Shown here piece after piece: positions 41,616 through 54,500 of a DNA stretch of 64,000 nucleotides. How positions within the stretch are numbered: position 1 is the stretch's first letter; every line of letters starts with the position of its first letter. The DNA is from Schistocerca nitens (lineage: Eukaryota > Arthropoda > Insecta > Orthoptera > Acrididae): the NCBI RefSeq assembly GCF_023898315.1, contig NC_064615.1, positions 1,187,753,413-1,187,817,412 of the forward strand, read 5' to 3'. The translations under genes and the position numbers were made by a program. The notes beneath the pieces were generated by a model, which ran no database searches, was not told the origin of the DNA, and saw only the letters and a list, made by a program, of their open reading frames with translations.

Positions 41616-42551
41616 TACATTTAACTTACTTTAGCAAGGTAATACATTGGATAAAGAGGGAGAGGACATTTAAGTAGAGACTTTGGTTGTGTCTTCATTA
41701 ATTTTATTTTATTAAATACCAGAATTTCTGGTGTCATATACACTATATTCTTTCAAGTTTCATTTATTAGGTATCCTAGACAAAACATTATTCTCTATGA
41801 AATGCGACTTAACTAATTTTGTACAAAAATCTACATATTAATCATGAGCTATACACATAGTTTAACTGGAACATAAAGGGCCATTCATGACATTCTCACA
41901 CAAAACATTGCCATCTAATGAATCTTTGAAAAGGCTACTCAACCAATCCCTAAGCATAATTTGACTGCTATGAAATAATTCTTGACTTAAAAGTATTAAC
42001 TTTTTTTCCCCATTTCAATTGTCAAATGGATTTTTCAGAGAGAACGATTTTCAATTTATGTGCTAAAAACCTATAAGTGTATTTGTGAATAATATGAAGC
42101 TGGCTGAATATTGCTTTATTTTGGGACCTTTGTTATAAAATTCTGTAGCATGAATATAACAAACATGTAGGTATTATATTCATATCAGTCTTGTCCCCTC
42201 TTAGTAACCTATTTATAACAAGTGAGCTTTATCTGCATGTGGATATACAAATTTTTATTTTATTGTAGTCACAATGTTATTTGATATTATCCACAAATAC
42301 AGGAATATGGAGCAATCTTTTCCCTTTTTTTAAAAAAGATGTAATGGGATAATGATACAAGCCTTCAACTTGGACACTTTCAAACAACAACATTATCAGC
42401 TGTATTACTGGATGTATTTCAACCAGGTTTGTTATTTCAGTTGAAGAAACATGACGACAAAAACAAATTATTAGATGAGTTCCAAAAGTATTGAGAGAAG
42501 TCAGTTAGTAGTGGCCAACTTTAATATTCAGGGTACCAGATTAATTACAGT

Positions 42552-42584
<33 letters not shown>

Positions 42585-43722
42585 TTTCTTCCCAAGAACA
42601 GTATCACAGTATTGGAAAGAAATGATTTCAACACAAAAGGTGTACCTGAATTCATCACTCATTTAAAAGAAACATTCGAGCAGTTTGAGATTCTGTTGTC
42701 TGAAACCCCATTCACTATGAAAGAAATAAGTAAACAAAAGACCTGACAGAAAAAATAGGACCTCAATTTCCAATGTGAACCAGTGAATACTTCAAGTTCT
42801 GAAAGATGATGCATCATCAAACTTCTCTGTCTTGCAACTACACAAATTGTTTGTGAGGTTATTTCACAACTTTTTGCAGTCGTTTTTATGTGTTACACTG
42901 CAAGGCACTACTGACTGTAAATTGTCAAATTGCAATTAACTTCCTTTTACTTAATCTTCATGCAAAATATTGTTTAATTGGGGGTGTTCTTAAAGTGAGA
43001 GTAAAACATGCTATCAGTTATAGCATTTGTCATTTATTTCTTCTACCATAATTATGGGATGATTATCTCTCTATTCTTCAACATACAACTTTTTCCTCAG
43101 CAGAAATTACACTTTCCACTTTTTCAAGGGAACTTGATCACTTTTATAGTTATCTTTAAAGCTAATTTAGTTGCTAATAAACAACTAGCAAATTATTTTA
43201 CATTAATTATTGTGTGGGAAAAGACATATGCACAAACCAGTCAAAAAATTTTGTCAGCCTTTTTCATATTGCCAAGAAGAAGGCATTGTCACAGTAGCAT
43301 AGGACTTTTGCCCCTCGGAGTTCTCCTTCTTTTTCTTAAATACGGCCATTAAAATTAAATAAATGATAATGTCAAGTGAATAAAATTTGTATCTTTAAGC
43401 AGTTGTACAAACTACAACTATTGATCTCTTTCAGGTCTGTGGAACTCAAAAGTTATTAAGTTCACGCACACTCACATTTAATAAAATGGAATAGAACCTA
43501 CCCCACAACTTCATTAATAATCATTTATGTTTGGTAAAAAATTAAATTCTTATCATGTATGGACAGTTTCATTTATGTCCCAAAGACATATAAGATTACT
43601 CCATATCACACACTTTTAGTTCAAATTTTAAATGAGGTAAACAATGCTTTTGGATGAGCTCTACCAGTTCAGCTTATGAACAGTGACAGCTGAGCTATAA
43701 AACAATGTCAGTTTGGAATTTT
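41616..43722. other. DNA downstream of the Caskin gene
   Basis: AT-rich; the only structure is a (TTC)n patch at about 42549-42588. It could contain more of the Caskin 3' UTR if the proximal poly(A) signal is not used. Confidence 0.35.
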
Positions 43723-43728
43723 TTTATT
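43723..43728 (-). promoter_or_regulatory. Candidate polyadenylation signal AATAAA
   Basis: The minus strand reads AATAAA 33 bases past the Caskin stop codon. Use of this site would give a very short 3' UTR. Other AATAAA words lie further on, so this is only a candidate. Confidence 0.35.
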
Positions 43729-43760
43729 CCTACACTAGGAACTTAAGCACAAATGTACAT

Positions 43761-43878
43761 TCACTGATTTAATCCTTGCCGCTTCTCTTCTTCAAGCATA
43801 GCGTCCAATTCATCAGTTAAATTGGCGAGCATATTTCCAATATCATTCAAAACATCAGCAGGTTCTTGTGATGCTGAT
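43761..43878 (-). CDS. Caskin: Caskin last exon: conserved C-terminal tail and stop
   Basis: 118 bp including TGA at 43763-43761. Acceptor TGATTACAG|ATCAGC. It reads [38 protein letters not shown] and stop. The acidic helix DxLxDIGxMxxxLxxxLDAML is the Caskin C-terminal domain, present in fly and vertebrate members, which anchors the gene call at its 3' end. Confidence 0.95.
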
Positions 43879-46800
43879 CTGTAATCATAACAATAATTAA
43901 AAAGATGTCATAGAAATAAATATACAAAGTACAGCAATATATAACAGAGAAACCTATAGCAGTTGTGTACGAGACACTGGGTAATATGATAATATGCGAT
44001 GGAATAAAATTGTGTGTGTGTGTTTTACATTGCAGTGACATATTGACATATTATAAATAATAACTCCTCAGTATATCATACTACATGCCACAAGCTTCAT
44101 ATAAATTCATATCTCACTAGTCATCATTTGTTACAGGGTTCATGTTAAGAGAATTTCCTGTCTGATACATGTCTGCCTGCCACATTGAAGAAGTAGTTTT
44201 AAGTTCACCAGATGTCTGTGTAGATACATACTTTGCCAAGATTCAAAACCTCTGTTAAGTTTTATATTTCCAGTTCTACTGCTGGTACTTTCAGAGTCTG
44301 TTCATTGATGTCCCTACACTACTCTCATTGCTATCACTCATTTATCACTGTTAAGTAAACTCACTGTTAAGTAGCTCTTAATGAACTATGTTATTTATGC
44401 AGGATTGTCACCAAACTTTCTATATTAGCGATGATCTCTCAACAGTGTGACAAACAATGTAAATTTGAAGTGTGTGCAAGCTGCAAATTCAACATCAGAA
44501 TTCCATGTCAGTTATTCACAACATACTTGAATCCTATGTCAAGCTTACATCATTTTTTTACGATCATATGGTAAAGCTAAAAGATATCGGAAATAAATTG
44601 AGTAGGAGTTTAACAAAGTGTGTGAATGTCCTGTTTAACTGACATATTTTTACAAAAATGAAATAAAATTCTTCAAAGTCTGCAGTGCTTACCGGTCTCT
44701 TAGTGCCTTCTGACTAGCTGCTAGATCACTTTGTGGATTTTGGACCCTCTTAGAAGGAGTAAACTCTGAAAATTACACAATTTTTTAATGTATCGGTTAA
44801 CTTCATCAACAAATAAAAAGGAATATATTACAGTCAGTAGATGAATTTGGGTGGGCTATAAGAAGAGGATACAGAGTCACCAGTGGATCAGACAATACAA
44901 GAGGATACTGAAGATCTTGGAAACAGAGAGTCAGAGATGAAGAGAGAGGATGAAGAAGATCTGGAAGAAAAGAAAATGCTCTCCACGGAAGGTCTACCGG
45001 TCGTCGTATAGAAGTTGTAATAGAAGAAGAAAAGGAGGAGACTAAGATGAAGATGAAAAAGAAGAGGGTTTGGAGTTTTTCATAGCATTGCCATACTTAA
45101 AAATAATTAACTGATGCAATGCATTCCAAAATGTTACAGAAAAATGAACTGAACTTGAACTCTTTGATCAGGAAAGAAAGGGAGAGGGAAAGATAAGGGA
45201 TGTTCAACAGTTGTAGAAGAAAGGAAGCAAGATTAAAGTTTAACACTCCATTGACAGCTAAGTAATCAGAGGTGAAGCACAACTTGTGAACTGGGAAAGT
45301 AATTGCCTGTGCCCTGTCCACGGAGCCATCCGTTATCTACACGGTAAACGGCACTTTTGATCTTATTTGTTGTGTGGGCATCTGGTAGTCTCTTCAGATC
45401 TTATCACATTTGTGTCAATAGTTCAGTTATTTTAAGCACAGCAAATGTAATACTGAACTATTTCAGCACACCAAATGTAAAACGACATTTCTGAAATGAA
45501 AATAGTGATTGGAGGATGACACACAGAAAATCTAAACATGACAACAATTTCAAACAAATGAATGGTTCTGGCTGATATTGAGCTTCTTCAGATAATAACT
45601 GCATGCCACAGTTCACTATCTCAAATGTGGAATCCAGACCGTCATTGTGGCCTTTATTTGAAATTATTGTGATTGTGCCAGTCAATAAACTATTTTCATA
45701 ACAGTCAATTACTGTACATCTTCAGCTCAACCAAAATGTCATTTTTTCCTAAACATGTCAGCCTGTATTTGTCAGCAGGTACTAATTACAAAGAAATTTT
45801 GATAACAGGACACAATGCAGCCTAGCACAAACATTTGCGCACTTCACAGTGACACAGCTGCTGCATATCTGAGGAACATCCCCGTGCGCTGTATGACCAC
45901 TATGCACACTCTCCACAAAGCCAATTGACATGATGACTTATGGGGGTAGGACACCAACTGGCAGACAGGTTCCTAGTCACAGTTGACGTAGCTTACCTTT
46001 ATTAGCAGACATCGCTAAATTTAGAATGTCACCTGCGTCTGTATGTGAAATGCATAGTGTTCACTGTATGTTAAGCTGCCACATCACTCATTCCTACCAT
46101 AACTCAAAGTCCACTAATATGCAATATAACATGAAACAAAACACATCGTGGCAAAGACAACACAATATGGTGACAATAATGATAGTATACAGGGCTACGC
46201 TTAGTAGTGGTAGTGACTTAAAACGAGTGAATCTTTTGACTTGAAGTAGGACTGTTGATAAGGCATCAATATAGCTATATCCATAGGCGGTATTTTTTCC
46301 CCCAATAAAATTTAAATCAAAATGTCAATACTGAGTGCCAATATTTTTGTTTTATATTACTTTTTTTCATGATTTTTGGTAAATATTTGACGTTTATTTA
46401 AAATTCTAGTAGAATATAATTTTACTTTCATTGTTTGAAGGCGCTTTCATCATGTCCAATCTTCCTTTTTGAATGTGTGAAGCAAGTACATGTGGCACAA
46501 AAGAAGAAGTCTGACTGCACTAGCGGGTGGTGATGCAAATGGAATAACAAGATTTGTGATGTGAAGAAGCAGCACACCAGTTGCATTAAATAATAATTTT
46601 TAACACAACTAGTGTGCTACTTCTTCACATCAGAAAATGATGAACAAAAATCTAAATGACAAGATTGTGAGGGGAAACGCTGACGTAATCGGCACTCGGT
46701 GCTACCGACAGAAACTGCAACGTTTAGCTTCGCCACACAATTTTGACACTACAGCTGCTAGGTCTCTGGTATTAGGAGAAATGAAAAAACAGGGAAGTCA

Positions 46801-47343
46801 ACATTAAGTGTTTTTGAGAAATCCAATATGTGATGAAAGTGAATGACAGACCCATCGAACACCTTTTATTGTGCCACTTACATGCACTTACCATTGTTAG
46901 CAAAGTGGTTATTGCCAAGTGTGAACGTGCATCGTTTTCATGTCAATTCTTGCTCTGAGGGGGATAGGCAGGCTGCTAGCTTGTTGATGTACAGAATATC
47001 TAATAATAAATCAATACTTAAATAACAGGCTGTACATTTACAACGTGCAGCCAATATTTTTATAAGCAGGTACATTGATATTTTTTCCGTCAATATATAG
47101 ATACTTTTCTTTTATATACTGAAGGCCGACAATAATATATTTTTTTTAAATATCGATTATTGGATTTCCGATATTTGTAGAAATATAAACAGTCCCAGTT
47201 TGAAGGCAGACCACCATGCCACTCTGGTCTATTCTGCCACTAACATGAGCCACTGCATGACTGCTGTGTCTTTGTGGAGTGTGCAAAGTAATTAACTATC
47301 TAGTGAAATACTTATTTTTGCTTGAGTGCTAAAATGACAGCTG

Positions 47344-47385
<42 letters not shown>

Positions 47386-49389
47386 AGTACATCCATTAGG
47401 TCACTTACCTTGTGTGGGATAATCCATTGTCGTAAGTGTCGGATGCGGTCTTGTCACCCTTTGCTTTATAGTTCCTGCATTCTCATTAGCAAAAGGGAGG
47501 GAATCTGATTCTGTGCTTGAACTTGACTGTAAAATGAAAATATTTTTTTTTAATCTTGGCCTTTCCCATCTGCAGCTAAATTAAATATACAGAGAAATAA
47601 GATTAAAAGCTCAGAACATGTGATGTAATAAAAAGCAGTCACAAAGTATTTGACAGTTGAGACAGTAAATGACAACCTAGTTTCAGCCAAATAGTGACTG
47701 CACAACAACGAGATGATGAAGTAAAAAAAATTTCTGTCTAAAGATGACAATTTTTCTGTCATTAACAGAGCACGGACTGCGATGATGAGCTCCGACTGCG
47801 TGCTCGATTTGGATTTGCACCGGATCGCTGCCCGCATGCCTCACTGACTGACCAGAAGTTTTCTCGTAAAAGTTTTCTCGTAAAAGATGTCCGGGTCAGA
47901 GGATGAGAGGTGTGCAGAGATCGTGCAGCTCCCACGAAATGTAGCAATCCAGATGTCAGTCACAGTCAAGTGCAGAATTTCAACCTTTCAAAAATCTTTT
48001 ATTTTCATCCAGATTTTGCCTTCTTGTCTAAGATTCAAACTGGGATTTTATGTTTTGGTGTGGGGGTCATTAACAAGTTCCACTCTGATATGATGCAAAA
48101 ACTGAAAATCACTGTAAATTCAAAAATAATTTGAAAGCACCCCACATTAGCCACTCCCAAAAATTATCCAGATTCAAGAACTGAATATGTGTTAGCTGTG
48201 AGAGAAGCAACAACACCTATTATAAACAGGCCTCTGTTAATACAACACACAGATAATTATTTCTGTATCAGTGTGAGTGAGGCAAGCAGCAGAGGATAAT
48301 AGCAGCAGCCCAGAACTCGACGTGTATCTTTACAGTGAGTAGCAATTTATTCTTTTCATAATTTTTCATTTTTGTAGTTCATAGACATAACTGGCCATGG
48401 CTTTGAGTGAGGTACCACTGCAGTATTCACCTGAGAAGTTTGAAACATCATGGATAGCTAAAGTGAGGATTGTGGGACTCAGAACTGAAGCCAGAGCCTA
48501 CTAGCATAAACGCAACAACACAATCATTTTAAGATACCTGCCCACCTATTTGTGAACAAGAGGGAGTACTGTTTAGCACTACTAAGTACTGCTAAGTGGT
48601 GCAACATTCATCCTTTAGTTTGAAAAGGAGTTCCTGTTAATTTAAACTGGACTAGTTTTACTGTGGAGGGCCAACAGTGTTTATTAAACTCTCAGAAATG
48701 AACGAGTTGATCGAACTGCCAATACCGACCAGCATCCCAAACTATGACCTGCAGACACTATCGTAAAGTGACTAGTCATGAAAGCAAAAACGAACCGTAT
48801 AAGTGGGCAGCCATTCTGATATAAGGGATATGTGTGACTGGTTGGTTGGACCTTCCTTAGAGGATAAAAGAGCTGTGTGTGCTCTGATACAGAATTATGG
48901 CTCCTCTGATGTATGGGGATGACACATACTGTAGAATACCACATTATACAGCTTTTAAAAGAATGAGGAATGGGGTGCTTTATGTTGCCTCTTAGAAAGA
49001 TTTCCAACAGTCCACTAAAAATAAACAATCTGTAAAATTCTGTACTAAGGCAAGTGATGACAGACACCGATTGACATGGTGGGCACCATGGATATACAGC
49101 ATGCAGCACTGCACAAACTCCCCCCCCCCTCCCCAAAAAAAAAAAAAAAAAAAACACTCACACAACATTATTCTGTTAGAACTAAAGTAAGCACATCAAT
49201 TTGTTGATTTTTATTGCGTGTATCAGTTCCCATTATTTCTTTTATTTATGATAAACAATGTTCTAAAATTATTTCCTTCAACCATCCTAAAGTGTGAGCA
49301 GCTCCATGCTCTTATGCAGTCATTTAATTTCACTACCAAGTTAGGACTACTTAGAGCTGATTCTGCATTACAAAGAATGGTGATGGTCA

Positions 49390-49466
<77 letters not shown>

Positions 49467-51472
49467 CTATGATGAAGTGATAAAACTGTTAAAAGCAGTT
49501 AACTTAATGACATGGTAAGCATCCACATTCAGGAACAGACTTGTACTTATTTCTGTTCATCTCTAATATTTGTAGAAAGAAAATGCTGCCACTCAAATTG
49601 CTGAAAAGGCAGTACAACAATCAAATACCGAAATTGTGCAGTGCCATGTGTCACTCTTTATCTGCAGTTTCACGTATTGCAACTATTTTTGCGGTATAAA
49701 AATGATAAATGTTTGAGGCACATCATTTTAAATAGTTCAGTAGCAGTTTTCTAGTCCATAACTTAACACAGATATTACAGGTGTAATAGTTGTTATGAAA
49801 ATAGAGAAGACATTAAACATTCAGTAGAGCTCAGAGTCTTACTTTAAAACTGGCATCAGAGCCGTTACGCCCCTGCTGCATCGCAAGACTGGCTATAAGC
49901 TCCTGCTCGACACTGGCAGCGTGTGCTTCAGAAGTTGTAGGCATGTTACTCCAGGATCGACTCATGGTCGACAACTCTCGCAGTCCCGGCGGTGAGGGCG
50001 GGGCCGGTGGAGGTGGGAGGGGCAAGTCGGGCTCTGCCAGGTCGTCGCCAGTCCCGCTCGGGTATGCCGGCAGTGACAAGGGTGACACTGACGTACCCCG
50101 GTCGGTCGAATGGAGATCCACAGTTACTACAGTAGTTCGTCCACCACTACCGGGAACATCTGCAGTAGCTCTCGGCACTGGCCCACTACAGTCTATTACG
50201 ACGTCCGCTTCGCCGGTCCTCGACGACTGCCTCTTCGGTGGTGACGGTGGCCGTTTCTTTTGCGTCATCCTCGGGCTTTCGTTGCCGGTGCCACCCGAAT
50301 ACCGATCCAGGTCGTACTTGCTAACATCTATAAGGTCTCTCGGTAAGCTTTTGTAGTACGTGCTGCCGGGCTTCTCAAAATCGGGGACGGCAAATGTCGA
50401 CCCGTCGTTACGTGTCTTTGCGACTATTTTTGCGACGGGTCTCGGACGGACCAGTCCCCTGGGTCTCGGCAGTGTGCCACCTCCCTCGTGCAGGGCAACT
50501 GCTTCATTTGTCGGAGTAATATCTCCGTCGTCGTAACTGCGTGGTCGCCATCCTCCGGGCCCGTGGACGGCGTGCTGGTAGTAGAAAGTCTGTGTGTTAT
50601 CTGCACTAAATGTGTGGTGTGTCCTCTCACTGCCATCTTCTAAACTTTCCAGTGACTTTCCTCGACCACCACGAATCTGTAAACAATACAGATTGATACG
50701 TCGATATTAACAAATCGTCTATAACTTGATGAACTTGAACATTTAATAAACTTTACTCATTATGGGAAAATATAAGTTAACATTTCGTTTTGTGCTATCT
50801 AAAATCCAAAAAACACTCAAAATGTAATCTATTCTGAATGACAGATCAGTGAAATCAACACAAAGACACTAATTTTGTTTTTCTCATTGCTCTAGCTCCT
50901 TTATCATATTTCCTATTAATCATGCACATTAAAAGCATGCATATGTTATGATAAATATGACAAATCTCACTTAATTTATGAAATAAAAACTTAAAACATA
51001 CACAGCCTTTTCTATGCACATATGTTTAAGCACAGTTAGCAGTAACATCATATTAATATGCAAAAAGGCTCACAAACAGGAATTGTGCGATTCTAAGAAC
51101 ATGTGCAGTTGGGTGTGGCATAACACATTTTGTGCTGAAAATGACACATTAATTTATCTATAGTAAAGAGTCTGGATAAAATACACACAAAACTGACCTC
51201 TTTGGTGTTCCCTTAGCTGTTAGAGTACACTTTCCTTATTGTAGTAGTAGGAGTTTCTCCTGTGCTATGTGATAATTATTGCTTTTACTAAAATGTCCTG
51301 TATAACAATTTGATTCGGGTAGATGAGGCATCGAACAGCAGACAGGCACCTTTAAAAGTAGACAGTTGGAAAAGACCAGCTTTTGGACAAAGTCCTCCAT
51401 CAGATGAGAGACAAACACAGACATTCACAACTCACACAGGCATGGCTTCTATCAACTCCAGCACAGTGTGTA

Positions 51473-51538
<66 letters not shown>

Positions 51539-54500
51539 TCATCCGATAAAGGGGTTTCTCTGAAAGCCGATATTTACCAGTAGTCTATTTTTAAATGAGT
51601 CTGCCTGGCACTTCTCTACGTGGTTAGCAGCAATCCATCCATGATTGATGTTTTATAGAAACTCTGTCTGAGAATCTAGCACAAAATCTGAACAAGTTCC
51701 AGTCATATGTTAAGTGCACGAGCAGCAACACACAACTTCATTGTGTGATAGTGATGGTAATGTTACTGATGACAGTGCCACTAAAGCTGAGTTACTGCAG
51801 GTGGTTTCCAGAAATTTCTTCACCAGCAAAGGTGCAGTAAATATTCCAGAATTCAAATCGAAAACTGCTGTCAACATGAGAAACTTATAAATATATACCA
51901 TCAGTGTAATGAAGCAACTTAAGCCACTTAATAAGGCAAGTCTTTCAGTTCAGATTGTATACCAATTAAGTTCCTTTCAGAGTATGCTGATGTAATAGCT
52001 CCATATTTAACTATCATATACAACTGCTCACGCAGCTAAAGATCCATTCCTAAAGATTGAAAAGTTGCACAGGTCACATCAATATTCTAGAAAGGAAACA
52101 GGGTAATCCTCTGAATTATAGACCAACATAAGATTTTAGAACATACACGGTGTTTTAACATTATGAAATATCTCAAAGAAAATTGTCTATTGATGCATAG
52201 TCAGCATGGATTCAGAAAATATCATTCTTGTGAAACACGACTGGCCCTTTATTCACACAAAGTAGTGAGTTCTGTTGACAGGGGATCTCAAGTTATTTCT
52301 TTATTTCGAGAAGGCATCTCACACTGTCCATTACAAGCAGCTCATAGTCAAATTGCAAATCTATGAAATATCATCTCAGTTATGCAACTAGATCCATGAT
52401 TTCTTGTCTGAAAGGACGCAGTTCATAGTAATTAATGGGAAGCCATCAATGAAATATGAATGATACCTGACATTCCACAAGGAAGTGTTATAGGCCCTCT
52501 GATCTATATAAACTATTCGGGAGGCAAAGTGAACAGTTGTCTCAGATTGTTTGCAGATGATCCTCTCATTTACCACTGAGTAAAGTCATCAGAAGACCAG
52601 TACAAATTAAAAAAAAAAAAAAAAGTACTTATACAAGATATCTTTACAGTGCGAAATGTGACAGGTTACCCTGAACAATAAAAAGTGTGAGGTCACTCAC
52701 ATGAGTACTAAAAAGAATCCATTAAAATTTGGTTACATGATGAACAACACAAATTTGAAGGTTGTCCATTCAACTAAATATCTAGGAATCACAATTACAA
52801 ACAACTTAAATTGAAACTGTGAAACAGATAATGCTGAGGGGAAGGCGGACCAAAGACTGTTTTATTAGCAGAACTCTTAGAAGATGCAACAAGATTACTG
52901 AATAGACTGCCTACACTACACTTGCCTGTACTCTGCTAGAGCACTGCTGTCAGTATTGGATCCTTACTGGATAGGACTGTGGAGGACATCAAAAAAGGTT
53001 CAGAGAAGGGCAATTCATTTTGTACTTTCACAAATGCGGAGAGAGACTGTCCAAGACATCATAGGCGAGCTGGGGTGGCAATTATTAAAACAAAAGGCAT
53101 CTTTCTTTGTGAGATCTTTTCACAAAATTCAACCACAAAATTTCTCCCCAAATGCTGCCCAAATGCTGAAAAGATTTTGTGAACTCCCACCTACATAAGA
53201 AGTAATGACCACTGTAGTAGAATCAGAGCTTGCACCGAGCGACGTGGTGCATTGGTTAGCACACTGGACTTGCATTCGGGAGGACAACAGTTCAAACATG
53301 CTTCCGGCCATCCCGATTTAGGTTTTCCACGATTTCCATAAATCGCTTCATGCAAATGCTGGGATGATTCCTTTGAAAACTTCCTTCCCCATCCTTCCCT
53401 AACCCAATGGGACTGATGACCTAGCTGTCCTCCTCCAAATCGATCAACCGACCAAACAACCAGAGCTTGCACAGAAAGATTTAGGTGTTCATTTTTCCTG
53501 TGTACTTTAGTGGAGAGTGTAATGGTCAAGAAATAGTCTGAAAGTGGTTCTGTGAACCCCCTACCAAGGACTTGGATGTAAATTGCAGAGTATGCACTCG
53601 GATGTAAATTGTGGAGTATTGACATCGATGTGACTCACAGATTGCACTAATAGTTTTCTGTTGAGGGCAACTGCATATTTCTGAAACAAACCGCAGGAAG
53701 GAGAGGGACTTAACCTTCTCAAAATAAAATACTGTTACTTGCAGAAAGCAGGGCATCATAGCTCAGATTGACCAGTTGTGAAACTGACATGTTGAAAGGA
53801 CATAAAGTGGTGTACGGCAACACTCCAATCACCTCGTAGGGAAGTTTGAGAAGGCTGAGTCACCCTCCTTCCTGTATATTTTACTGACAAATGTACATCT
53901 GAAGATGTAATTTGAAATAATGAAACCCGTCATGTTCCTGTAAAAGTTCATACACAGCTGAAAGCGGTTTAATTCAGAAACATGAATCAGATCATACTGT
54001 TATTCCATTCTAGATTTTCCGTTGTTTCTTCTGTTTTGTTCATACGCTGTTTTGGATTAAGAAATTTTGTAAATTTGTAAACTGGAAACCAACTGAACTT
54101 TTGTGGTAAGTTAAAACTATAGACTGGACCCACACCCAAACTGGGACATGTGCATTTTGCAGACAAAACACTATGAGGTGCTCCATCACAGAATTTTAAC
54201 AGATCATGAGGGCCCCTCCAGATTTTCCACAGAAATAATTTCCATATAGTATTATTATGTAGAGAATGTTTAATGAAGCATCAACATCAAGGTAATAAAT
54301 AAAGAGAAGATAGAAGTCATACCAGTTCTTCGAAACAAGACATTCAAAATGGAACTTATCGTCAAAGTCATATTTATCTTAGCGTGTTTGTGAAAGCCTA
54401 TTAGTGTAGACTGTTTGTGGTAACATTTTTCCTAGATGCTCCCATTGTAAATGCCACTGAACTCCCCCCTGTGCACATACCAGTGTGGTCTGTCCTAACT

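Noticed and set aside
44840-45070. Purine-rich stretch resembling acidic/basic coding sequence
   Set aside because: No open frame of use, no splice sites in phase; low-complexity intronic DNA.
49943-50356. A 137-codon plus-strand frame with Gly-rich sequence
   Set aside because: It is the complement of the GC-rich, proline-rich Caskin exon.
50424-50636. A 70-codon minus-strand frame starting MAVRGHTTH
   Set aside because: It is out of frame with the Caskin exon that covers it; the phase-0 reading is open throughout and links the neighbouring exons.
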